Positions 38,241 to 45,358 of a DNA stretch of 64,000 nt are shown here, piece by piece. The translations under genes and the position numbers were made by a program. Source of the stretch: Terasakiispira papahanaumokuakeensis (GTDB lineage Bacteria; Pseudomonadota; Gammaproteobacteria; Pseudomonadales; Halomonadaceae); assembly GCF_001709345.1 (NCBI RefSeq), contig NZ_MDTQ01000001.1, forward strand, positions 1,759,865-1,823,864, in the 5' to 3' direction. Below the pieces are notes generated by a model, which saw only the letters and a program-made list of their open reading frames with translations, searched no databases and had not been told where the DNA came from. Within the stretch, counting starts at the first letter, position 1. Each line of letters begins with the position of its first letter.

Positions 38241-38320
38241 TCAATACACACCAAGACTCAATACACACCAAGACTCAAGACACACCAAGACTCAAGACAC
38301 ACCAAGGCCCAATACACACT
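38241..38320. repeat. Four and a half 17-bp tandem repeats
   Basis: TCAATACACACCAAGAC at 38241-38257 repeats at 38258, 38275 and 38292, with a part-copy to 38320. The first two copies are identical and the others differ at one to three positions. Confidence 0.95.
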
Positions 38321-38429
38321 ACCGCACGAGAAGACGCTGCGCGGCAGTGTAATGGCGACGGGGTTAAAAAAGAGTTAAACACGCGAAAAAAAGAGTTAAA
38401 GATGGGGTTAAAGACAGTATTCAGAAAGG

Positions 38430-38459
38430 CTCAAAAACAAGTGACTCAAAAACAAGTAA
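38430..38459. repeat. Two 15-bp tandem repeats
   Basis: CTCAAAAACAAGTGA (38430-38444) and CTCAAAAACAAGTAA (38445-38459) differ at one base. They are preceded by loosely repeated GAGTTAAA blocks at 38370-38415. Confidence 0.85.
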
Positions 38460-38480
38460 GACACCTGAACCAAACCTCAA

Positions 38481-38540
38481 CAAAAGGCCTCAGGACAAGA
38501 GGCCTCAGGACAAAAGACCTCAGGACAAAAGACCTCAAGT
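38481..38540. repeat. Four 15-bp tandem repeats running into the phzF-like stop codon
   Basis: CAAAAGGCCTCAGGA, CAAGAGGCCTCAGGA, CAAAAGACCTCAGGA and CAAAAGACCTCAAGT occupy 38481-38540. The last overlaps the end of the minus-strand gene at 38535. With the other two arrays it fills much of the 432-base gap between the phzF-like gene and macA. Confidence 0.95.
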
Positions 38541-39458
38541 AATCGCATAATACCCGATCAAGTAAGTCACCGCCTGACCCGTAAGGTACACCCGATCCCC
38601 CACCCATTCAGTATCAAGATGGCCAATACGGTCAGAACATTGCACCGCATGGAGTTGATTGCGGCCCAGTCGCTCAGCCCAATAAGGCACCAATGAGCAA
38701 TGCGCTGATCCCGTCACAGGGTCTTCAAAAATATGCGACTGGGGGGTGAAATAACGTGAAACAAAATCGACACGTCGATTCCCATCAACGCTTTCATCTC
38801 GAACGTTTTTACCACGCACGTTATTACCACGCACGTTATTACCAAAATAGTGAGTACCCGGCGCGGTAATCACAACACCACCAGGATCAAGGTTAATTTG
38901 ATCCAGGCAGGCTCGATCGGGCCGCATCTGCTGCACAATCACCGCCTCGTCATACACCAGAATCCAATCACGGCTTTTGAAGATCGCCACAGGAGATTGA
39001 GGAAAAGCGTGCAGAATCGCCGCTGGAACCTCATCAACCCTCACCGCCACAGGCCGGCGAGCGGGAAAATCCAACTGCAATCCCAGAGGCTGCCGAGTCA
39101 CCGTCAAGGGGCCACTGGCGGAACTAAACGTCACCTGATCGCCCGCGTATTGGAGATGCTCAAACACAACATGGGCCGCAGCCAGCGTCGCATGCCCACA
39201 GAGATCCATCTCTATATCAGGCGTAAACCAACGGATCGCATATTGCTCACCTTCGGGAATAATAAAAGCCGTTTCAGCTAACGCATTCTCCGCTGCCAGC
39301 TTTTGCATCACCTCATCAGGCCACCACTCATCCAGGGGGCATACCGCAGCGGGATTGCCCCCAAAGACATGATCTGTAAACGCATCCACTTGATACATGG
39401 GGTAGCGTTGGTGCCTTGAATCAACCTCGCTTTGATGGACGGCTATGATATCGCTCAA
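38535..39458 (-). CDS. PhzF-family isomerase/epimerase-like protein
   Basis: 307 residues from a TTG at 39458 with AAGGAG six bases upstream; an ATG at 39398 is the alternative and would begin at the conserved MYQVDAFTDHVFGGNPAAV. That motif, with ALAETAFIIPEG, RWFTPDIEMDLCGHATLAAA and a C-terminal FEDPVTGSAHCSLVPYW, defines the PhzF/diaminopimelate-epimerase-like fold (PF02567). The Glu in AETAF corresponds to the catalytic acid of PhzF. Family members outside phenazine operons have unknown substrates, and no other phenazine genes are present. Residues near 210 carry an inserted NNVRG-NNVRG-KNVRD repeat encoded by 15-bp units, which lengthens a surface loop. Confidence 0.85.
   Translation of the reverse strand: MSDIIAVHQSEVDSRHQRYPMYQVDAFTDHVFGGNPAAVCPLDEWWPDEVMQKLAAENALAETAFIIPEGEQYAIRWFTPDIEMDLCGHATLAAAHVVFEHLQYAGDQVTFSSASGPLTVTRQPLGLQLDFPARRPVAVRVDEVPAAILHAFPQSPVAIFKSRDWILVYDEAVIVQQMRPDRACLDQINLDPGGVVITAPGTHYFGNNVRGNNVRGKNVRDESVDGNRRVDFVSRYFTPQSHIFEDPVTGSAHCSLVPYWAERLGRNQLHAVQCSDRIGHLDTEWVGDRVYLTGQAVTYLIGYYAIT
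38811..38840 (-). repeat. Two identical in-frame 15-bp repeats inside the phzF-like gene
   Basis: ACCACGCACGTTATT at 38811-38825 and again at 38826-38840 (plus strand), with a degenerate copy just before (38796-38810). They encode the repeated NNVRG unit. Confidence 0.92.
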
Positions 39459-39474
39459 TCAACACTCCTTTTCC

Positions 39475-39539
39475 ACATTAAACCCACATCAAAAACAACG
39501 GCACATTAAACCCACATCAACAACAGCGGCGCATTAAAC
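39475..39539. repeat. 28-bp tandem repeat, 2.3 copies
   Basis: Copies at 39475-39502 and 39503-39530 start ACATTAAACCCACATCAA and differ at two positions. A part-copy reaches 39539, into the end of the minus-strand gene at 39534. Confidence 0.9.
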
Positions 39540-39944
39540 AGACTTCAAAGGCGGCGTATTCAGCCAATTCAAGGCTTCTTCAATCAGTTCAAAGTAACGC
39601 ACTTGGCCGGTCATAAACCAATCACCAATTTTGGCCAACCGCTCCTGCCATTCGCGATTACCCACGATCGCAATACGCCGAAACTTACTGCCATGTTTCA
39701 AGCCCAGCTTGAAGTCATCCCACAAAGCACGGGCTTCCCACCCTTCAAACTGAGTGGCATCCATCAACACATCGACTTCCGGCGACCGCACGCTGCCGAG
39801 CGCCGAATCGAGCATCGGTGTCACTTGGTCAAAATCATCATGACTTAATGTGCCAATCGCCTTCATCGACACAAAAATACGGTCATCAATACGCTCAACG
39901 CCTACCGTTAAGCCATGCCGTTTGAGTATTGTCGGGGCCGACAT
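39534..39944 (-). CDS. SpoIIAA-like STAS/lipid-binding-fold protein
   Basis: 136 residues from the ATG at 39944 (AAGGAG seven bases upstream); an extended start at 39983 is less likely. It matches the SpoIIAA-like family (PF11964): the central VDVLMDATQFEGWEARALWD and KHGSKFRRIAIVGNREWQE strands, then WFMTGQVRYFELIEEALNWL. The protein is small and soluble, with an alternating beta-alpha pattern. Members are often single genes in marine and oil-associated gammaproteobacteria; the function is unknown, and an anti-sigma antagonist role is not shown. The 3' end abuts a 28-bp repeat. Confidence 0.82.
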   Translation of the reverse strand: MSAPTILKRHGLTVGVERIDDRIFVSMKAIGTLSHDDFDQVTPMLDSALGSVRSPEVDVLMDATQFEGWEARALWDDFKLGLKHGSKFRRIAIVGNREWQERLAKIGDWFMTGQVRYFELIEEALNWLNTPPLKSV

Positions 39945-40121
39945 AAGACAACTCCTTGGATCACTCGACTGAAAACCGTTCAATCACGACATCTGAAAAC
40001 ATTCATTCTCAAATGACACGAAGACAACAGAAACACTTTCCTTAGAGTCACATCTCAGTCCATCGTGCCCAAAGCTCAAGCGCAAAGATCATTAACCCCG
40101 AGCCAAATCAAAAAAAACCGA

Positions 40122-41069
40122 TTAACACCATCGATTTAACACCTTGTCACCTTGTTGTAACCGACGCAGGTTGTCACAGACAGCAGCAAAGATGCCGTTG
40201 ATGGACAACTGGGTCACCCCGCCGATATGTGGCGTTGCGACAATGTTTTCCTGAAATAGAGGATGCTCAGGATCAGGCGGCTCTTCCCAAAAGACATCCA
40301 ACCCTGCCCCCGCCAAAGGCCCATGACGCAGTGCTTGTAACAAGGCTTCGGGCTCAACCAGCCCGCCACGCCCCACATTAATCAAATAACTACCCGGCTT
40401 CATTTTGGCGAGCGTCTGGGCATTCATCAGATGATGAGTTTCAGCCACATCAGGCAAACTCATGACGACAAAATCACTCACCGCCAACAGCTCATCCAAG
40501 CGGGACATCTCATCACACCATGCCATACCGAGCGTCTCGGCAAGCGCGGCATCCTGATGACGCTTCACACCCACCAAGGTGGCCTCAAAAGCGCGCAGCC
40601 TTCGCGCCAATGCCTGACCGATCCCGCCAACACCGATCAACCCGATCGTCGCCCCTTTCAAAGTGCCCCCAAGCGGCTGGCCCAATTGGCGTTGTTGCAT
40701 CAATTGTGGAATGTGGCGAGCTTGCCGTATCAAGGCCAGCATCTGATAAATGGCCAGCTCAGCCACGGAATCGGCATTACCACTGATATCGGTTGGCACA
40801 TTCGCCACAGCAACACCGCGAGCCTTGGCCGCATCAATATCAACGCCCTCAAGCCCGGCCCCCATTTGCTGAATCAGCTGCAACCGGTCAGCCGTTGTCA
40901 GCACCTCTGCAGGCACCGGGCTCATGGTTGGGATCAACACATCAACCCCGGTCAGCCGAGTCAGGTCATAGTGCCCGAGCGCTTGCCACTCAAATTCCGG
41001 CAGTGCCGCTTGATAACGTGCAAAAATACCGCCCCAGGCATCTTCAGGAGCCGCAAACAATACTTTCAT
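40122..41069 (-). CDS. D-isomer-specific 2-hydroxyacid dehydrogenase
   Basis: 315 residues. The NAD(P)-binding core has GLIGVGGIGQALARRL, and the catalytic Arg (INVGRGGLVEPEAL), Glu (LDVFWEEPPDPEHPL) and His (ATPHIGGVT) are all in place. The N-terminal substrate domain is typical in length. The family reduces 2-oxoacids or oxidises D-2-hydroxyacids, such as glycerate, lactate or phosphoglycerate. Lack of the C-terminal ACT domain excludes canonical SerA, but the exact substrate cannot be read. It is 39 bases downstream of the HtpX-like gene on the same strand. Confidence 0.87.
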   Translation of the reverse strand: MKVLFAAPEDAWGGIFARYQAALPEFEWQALGHYDLTRLTGVDVLIPTMSPVPAEVLTTADRLQLIQQMGAGLEGVDIDAAKARGVAVANVPTDISGNADSVAELAIYQMLALIRQARHIPQLMQQRQLGQPLGGTLKGATIGLIGVGGIGQALARRLRAFEATLVGVKRHQDAALAETLGMAWCDEMSRLDELLAVSDFVVMSLPDVAETHHLMNAQTLAKMKPGSYLINVGRGGLVEPEALLQALRHGPLAGAGLDVFWEEPPDPEHPLFQENIVATPHIGGVTQLSINGIFAAVCDNLRRLQQGDKVLNRWC

Positions 41070-41108
41070 CGTGTGTCCTTATGCTTAACATCAGCACCTT
41101 GTATCAGC

Positions 41109-42044
41109 TCAATGGCCTCGAAAAGGATCAAAGGGCCACCAGCGACGCGCCCCGACCGGCACATCATAGGTCACCACTTCAGAGGGTTTAAAAACAGGGC
41201 TTTTAAAAACAGGGGTATAACGCGCTTTCAGTGCCATCAACCGCTCAACACGATCGGCAGTCAACGGGTGGGTTCTCAACCAACGGGATTCAACCGGGCG
41301 CGTTCCGGGCCAGAACCAACGCCGTTGCTGTGCATTTTCGATTTTAACCAGCGCCTGGGCGAGGCTCTCAGGGTCGCCCGTCAACTCGACTGCGCCCAAA
41401 TCAGCATCATATTCTCGCGAACGAGACAGTGCCAATTGCACCAAGGCACTCAAGGATGGCGCCATAATCAGCAACAAAATGGCCCATAAATTCACCGTCG
41501 CCATCCCCATCAGGACCATCGGCAGACTGATCAACAACAAGACCTGACCCAGACCACTGAGTAGGCGCGTCACAAAACTGAATAAATTGGCCAGCCCCAT
41601 CACACGTAAATCATGATGCTGAATATGGCTAAGCTCATGGGCCAAAACCCCCAGCAGCTCATGAAACGTAAGCTGACGCAATGCCCCATCCGTCACGGCC
41701 ACCGCTGAATCCTCAAGATCGCCCACTGCAAACGCATTCATCACCGGGCTTTGGACATAATACAATTGAGGCACGACCGGGAGCTGTGCTCGTTGCGCCA
41801 ACACTTCAAGCGCCTGAGTGAGGATAGGGGAGCGATCAGCGGTTAAGGGCTGTGCGCCTTTGAGTCGCATCAACCACTGTGTCGATCCCTGGCCGCTGAA
41901 CATAAAAAATATCAGCACTCCCGCCAGTAACCATAAAGCCCCTTGTAACCCCCAAAGAACACTGCCCAATAGCGCCATAAAACCGCCCATCAGCACCAGC
42001 AGTAACAAAGCTTGAATATAATGACGCCCAGCACGGTATCTCAT
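41109..42044 (-). CDS. htpX: HtpX-like M48 membrane zinc metalloprotease
   Basis: 311 residues from the ATG at 42044, with GGAGAG upstream. Two N-terminal hydrophobic helices are seen at about 7-50. The zinc site is HELSH in LLGVLAHELSHIQHHDLR, with the third ligand Glu in SREYDADLGAVELTGDP, and two further hydrophobic segments lie between. HtpX-type proteases degrade misfolded inner-membrane proteins at the cytoplasmic face. This copy has a C-terminal extension ending in a duplicated PVFKS-PVFKP (a 15-bp coding repeat at 41185-41214) and an aromatic tail. It could be a second M48B paralogue rather than the main heat-shock HtpX. Confidence 0.82.
   Translation of the reverse strand: MRYRAGRHYIQALLLLVLMGGFMALLGSVLWGLQGALWLLAGVLIFFMFSGQGSTQWLMRLKGAQPLTADRSPILTQALEVLAQRAQLPVVPQLYYVQSPVMNAFAVGDLEDSAVAVTDGALRQLTFHELLGVLAHELSHIQHHDLRVMGLANLFSFVTRLLSGLGQVLLLISLPMVLMGMATVNLWAILLLIMAPSLSALVQLALSRSREYDADLGAVELTGDPESLAQALVKIENAQQRRWFWPGTRPVESRWLRTHPLTADRVERLMALKARYTPVFKSPVFKPSEVVTYDVPVGARRWWPFDPFRGH
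41185..41214 (-). repeat. Two in-frame 15-bp repeats at the htpX-like 3' end
   Basis: GGTTTAAAAACAGGG (41185-41199) and CTTTTAAAAACAGGG (41200-41214) encode the PVFKS/PVFKP pair. Confidence 0.85.
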
Positions 42045-42173
42045 AAAGCCAAGCTCTCCAGAATCACTCAACCGCCCCATTCGGCATAATCAAGGCCTGA
42101 TCATGATCGGCCCATATCAAGTTAACAGTAGAGAGATGGCTACCATGACCGTTAAAATCAAGCCATTATGAGT

Positions 42174-42213
42174 TTTAATCACTCGACATAGACTTTAGTC
42201 ACTCGACATAGAC
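42174..42213. repeat. Two 20-bp tandem repeats
   Basis: TTTAATCACTCGACATAGAC (42174-42193) and TTTAGTCACTCGACATAGAC (42194-42213) differ by one base. They sit directly upstream of the ribosome site of the 112-residue gene. Confidence 0.92.
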
Positions 42214-42225
42214 AATGAGGATTCA

Positions 42226-42564
42226 ATGGATACACAGAAAACAGCCTCTATCGCCGAACAAGACATGACGTGGCTGAAGACCCGTTATCCCGACTTTGCT
42301 TCGCACCGCCCAGACAAACTGGAATCCATGCGTCAAGAAGCGCATCAATATACTCAAATCGTCCGACTACTCTTTTGCATGACCTTCGAGCTATTCGTCG
42401 CCATGATCGCCATCATGTTGATTTCAGCCTTTGCCCCCACCCTATCGCTTCTGGGCTCATTGATCATTGCGGTGCTGGCCTGCATGCTGGTCTGGCCATT
42501 ACAGAAAGTCCTGAACCGACAAATCTACCGTTCCCAATGGGTCAGAAATTTGAAAGCGGCCTAA
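42226..42564 (+). CDS. Small two-helix membrane protein of unknown function
   Basis: 112 residues. The ATG follows GAGGATTCA. The N-terminal 45 residues are polar and charged. Two closely spaced hydrophobic helices follow (about 46-68 and 70-92, with FELFVAMIAIMLISAF and LSLLGSLIIAVLACMLVWPL), then a basic tail. No family is recognised. Orientation by the positive-inside rule places both ends in the cytoplasm. It is convergent with the next gene. Confidence 0.65.
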   Translation: MDTQKTASIAEQDMTWLKTRYPDFASHRPDKLESMRQEAHQYTQIVRLLFCMTFELFVAMIAIMLISAFAPTLSLLGSLIIAVLACMLVWPLQKVLNRQIYRSQWVRNLKAA

Positions 42565-42581
42565 TCCGCTCATGGCGAAGG

Positions 42582-43106
42582 CTAAAAGTCACGCAGGTGC
42601 TGTTCGACCGTTCCGTTTCGGCACATCATTAAATCAGCGGCTTGCCCAGGCTGCTTAACGAATAGCCCGGCATTCACAGCATGATGCTGCTTCTGCAAAT
42701 TTTGGGAATAAAAAAGGGTAATCGCGGCACTCTTATAAGGTAGCGTCAGTGAATAAGCAGCTTCTTGCTGATCTTGACGCCATGGCTTGGTCGACACTTG
42801 CGATTTAGGCACCCGAAACTGGGCATCGGGTGCGGCAAGGTTCATCCCCATACGATATTCCAACTCACTTCCTTCGTCGGTGAGCAGCACATGAGTGCCC
42901 GTCGTCATCTGGCACTGAAATAACCGTGATGACTCAGCATGCACCAGAGGCGTCCAACACAGGCTGAGGCTCATGATTCCCGCGCCTAGGCTCATCACCG
43001 CACTTCGGCCCACCCCGGCCCCTCGACCCGCACGAGTTCCTAGACCCACGCTCGCCCCTAAATCATGACGACGCCCCAAGCCCGGCATGCAGCCCTTAAT
43101 GATCAT
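42582..43106 (-). CDS. Secreted or periplasmic protein of unknown function
   Basis: 174 residues from the ATG at 43106, chosen because AAGGAG lies eight bases upstream; longer frames lack a site. A long N-region rich in Gly/Arg leads to a hydrophobic segment (VMSLGAGIMSLSLCWTPLVH) ending in AESS, a plausible signal peptidase I site near residue 60. The mature part has two Cys (FQCQMTTG, then LMMCRNGTVE near the end) that could form a disulphide. No family is recognised. It is encoded just after a LysR gene on the same strand. Confidence 0.65.
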   Translation of the reverse strand: MIIKGCMPGLGRRHDLGASVGLGTRAGRGAGVGRSAVMSLGAGIMSLSLCWTPLVHAESSRLFQCQMTTGTHVLLTDEGSELEYRMGMNLAAPDAQFRVPKSQVSTKPWRQDQQEAAYSLTLPYKSAAITLFYSQNLQKQHHAVNAGLFVKQPGQAADLMMCRNGTVEQHLRDF

Positions 43107-43146
43107 GCTGTACTCTCCTTCTTTACCGTAAATGTAGCGCCTGCCT

Positions 43147-44043
43147 TCAGTGGCCATTGACCGCATCACCTGCCAGCAATGCCTGATGCTGTTCACATAA
43201 TGAAATCATAAAATCGGCAACCGTTCGGACCCGCCGAGAATGGGCCAGATCTTGGTGCATCACCAACCAAATGGTTTGTGATGCTTCGGGCACCGATTCG
43301 ATGCACTGCAAACCATACTCAATACCGAGAAAATGCGGCAGCAACGCCATACCCAACCCCGCTTTAACCGCCACCACTTGTCCCAACAAGGTATTGGTCA
43401 TCACTCGGGGCGCACTCGAATGCTCATGCTCTCGCCCGAGCTTAGCCGGTAAATGACCATACCCTTCTGGCCAAGCAATGAGCGGAGGTCTTTCGCCCTC
43501 CGCTCCAGATTGCGGCCCACCGTCAGCAGCAGCACGGGTGTAAAGGCCATACCCCATCAGACCGAGTCGTCGCACAATCAGTGACGTTTGCGTCGGTCGT
43601 ACCATGCGAATGGCCAAATCGGCCTCACGACGCAACATATTGACACTATAAACCCCGGTCACCAATTCGACGTTCAAGCCAGGGTGCGCCGTCAACAATG
43701 ATCCGAGATGAGGCAAAATCAAACTACTGGCCAGATTGTCGGCGGTCGCCATCCGCACCGTTCCGACCGTCTGCGCCTGAGCCTGGGCCTGACCTGATAA
43801 AGCTTCACCCGCACGCGCTAAAGCTTCCATACGTGGCAGCAGCGCTTGTCCATCATCGGTCAGACGATACCCTTGAGGGTGACGGCTGAATAACCGCAAT
43901 GCCAATGACCGCTCCATTCGCTCCAAACGCCGCGACACCGTCGCCACACCGAGGCCTAGTTGCCGTGCTGCGGCGGTCAAAGTCCCGCTCTCCACCAGCG
44001 CCAGCACAACCTGAACATCATCCCATTGCCATTGCTGAGACAT
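43147..44043 (-). CDS. LysR-family transcriptional regulator
   Basis: 298 residues. The N-terminal winged helix is WDDVQVVLALVESGTLTAAA with RQLGLGVATVSRRLERMERS, then a linker helix and a LysR substrate domain (ATADNLASSLILPHLGSLLT and GLGMALLPHFLG). It is divergent from an aldo/keto reductase gene, the usual arrangement for a LysR regulator and its target. A GATAAT-N9-ATTATC inverted repeat lies in the 151-base gap. The effector is unknown. Confidence 0.87.
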   Translation of the reverse strand: MSQQWQWDDVQVVLALVESGTLTAAARQLGLGVATVSRRLERMERSLALRLFSRHPQGYRLTDDGQALLPRMEALARAGEALSGQAQAQAQTVGTVRMATADNLASSLILPHLGSLLTAHPGLNVELVTGVYSVNMLRREADLAIRMVRPTQTSLIVRRLGLMGYGLYTRAAADGGPQSGAEGERPPLIAWPEGYGHLPAKLGREHEHSSAPRVMTNTLLGQVVAVKAGLGMALLPHFLGIEYGLQCIESVPEASQTIWLVMHQDLAHSRRVRTVADFMISLCEQHQALLAGDAVNGH

Positions 44044-44090
44044 GTGACCTCACTTTGCGTTCAACCCATTTTTGCGCTTAACAGCTTTCC

Positions 44091-44111
44091 GATAATGAAA
44101 AACAGATTATC
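44091..44111. promoter_or_regulatory. Candidate LysR operator
   Basis: The inverted repeat GATAAT (44091-44096) / ATTATC (44106-44111) has a nine-base spacer and lies midway between the divergent LysR and aldo/keto reductase genes. Its size and symmetry fit LysR binding sites. Confidence 0.5.
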
Positions 44112-44194
44112 TTTAATGGCTATAGTTTTCAAAATCGAACCTCCTCAGAATAGCCACCATCACACTGGCAACGGATTCAAAGAGGAGACATCAG

Positions 44195-45256
44195 ATGTCC
44201 ACAAATCGCCAATCATTCGACCATTCACCGATGCCAAGACGTCACCTCGGGCGGCCGTCATCTCAAGCACCATCATCACATCAAGCACAAGCGTTAAACG
44301 TCTCCGCCATCGGGCTGGGCTGTATGGGGATGAGTGAATTCTACGGGGCACAAACACCAGAAGCCGATGCCCTAAAGTTGATGTCACGGGCCTACGCACT
44401 GGGTATCACCTTATTTGACACCGCGGATTGCTATGGCCCCCATCACAATGAACAACTGCTGGGGAAATGGATTGCCCAACAGCGCCCAACTCAACTTCAG
44501 ATTGCCAGCAAATTCGGGATAGTGCGCGAACCCGGACAATATGAACGCACGTTGGATAACCGCCCGGCCTATATCAAAAGCGCCTGCGAAGCCTCGCTTC
44601 AGCGCCTGGGGGTCGAGCATATCGACCTGTATTACGTTCACCGCGTCAACCCTGAGCACCCGATCGAAGAGACCATGGACACACTGGCCGGATTGGTCCG
44701 TGAGGGCAAAATTGGCCACATCGGGCTTTGTGAAGTGAATGCTGAAACACTCCGACGCGCCCACGCAGTTCACCCGGTCACCGCGCTGCAAACCGAATAC
44801 TCACTTTGGACACGGGATGTCGAAGACGAGATTTTACCCACCTGCCGTGAACTGGGGATTGGCTTTGTCCCCTACTCGCCGCTAGGGCGTGGATTCCTCG
44901 CCGGTCGGATTCAAAAACGTGAAGATTTTGAGCCTGGCGATTTTCGCGCCATGTTGCCGCGCTTTTCAGAAGCCAACTTTAATGCCAACCAAGCCCTAGC
45001 CGACTATCTGGCCCAGTTTGCCGCCCATAAACAATGCTCTCCGGCGCAACTGAGCCTGGCTTGGCTACTGGCCCAAGGTGACGACATTGTGCCGATTCCC
45101 GGCACCAAACACCTGCACTACCTGGAAGATAATGCAGGGGCACCGCAAGTCAAACTCACCGCAGAGGATCTTAAAACCATTAATGAGGCCACACAGACCT
45201 TCATCATTGCCGGTGAGCGCTACACCGAAGAGGGCATGAAAGGCGTGAACGTTTAA
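44195..45256 (+). CDS. Aldo/keto reductase
   Basis: 353-residue cytoplasmic NADPH-dependent oxidoreductase with a (beta/alpha)8 barrel. The catalytic tetrad is visible: Asp and Tyr in LFDTADCYGP, Lys in IASKFGIV and His in YYVHRVNPEHP. The barrel ends with the coenzyme motif IPGTKHLHYLEDNAGA. The pattern GLGCMGMSEFYG at strand one is typical of the YajO/PLR-like group acting on aldehydes and quinone-like carbonyls. The ATG follows AAAGAGGAGACATCAG. The first 30 residues include a Ser/Gln-rich SSQAPSSHQAQ stretch encoded by another near-15-bp duplication. The divergent LysR gene is the likely regulator. Confidence 0.88.
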   Translation: MSTNRQSFDHSPMPRRHLGRPSSQAPSSHQAQALNVSAIGLGCMGMSEFYGAQTPEADALKLMSRAYALGITLFDTADCYGPHHNEQLLGKWIAQQRPTQLQIASKFGIVREPGQYERTLDNRPAYIKSACEASLQRLGVEHIDLYYVHRVNPEHPIEETMDTLAGLVREGKIGHIGLCEVNAETLRRAHAVHPVTALQTEYSLWTRDVEDEILPTCRELGIGFVPYSPLGRGFLAGRIQKREDFEPGDFRAMLPRFSEANFNANQALADYLAQFAAHKQCSPAQLSLAWLLAQGDDIVPIPGTKHLHYLEDNAGAPQVKLTAEDLKTINEATQTFIIAGERYTEEGMKGVNV

Positions 45257-45283
45257 ACGTCTAAATATTTAAATGTCTGAAAG

Positions 45284-45334
45284 GCATGGATATTTAAAAT
45301 GCATGGATATTTAAAAGCCATGGGTATTTAAATA
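45284..45334. repeat. Three 17-bp tandem repeats after the aldo/keto reductase gene
   Basis: GCATGGATATTTAAAAT, GCATGGATATTTAAAAG and CCATGGGTATTTAAATA occupy 45284-45334 between convergent genes. A GC stem (CCGCACC at 45348-45354 with GGTGCGG at 45366-45372) follows and overlaps the kefB-like stop codon. Confidence 0.93.
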
Positions 45335-45358
45335 GCAGAACGATCACCCGCACCGCCC

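Noticed and set aside
38138..38542. 134-codon plus-strand frame across the macA/phzF gap
   Set aside because: It is open only because tandem repeats lack stops in one frame; the product is low-complexity and has no ribosome site.
40431..41489. 352-codon plus-strand frame
   Set aside because: Antisense to the 2-hydroxyacid dehydrogenase and HtpX-like genes, both of which have complete catalytic motifs on the other strand.
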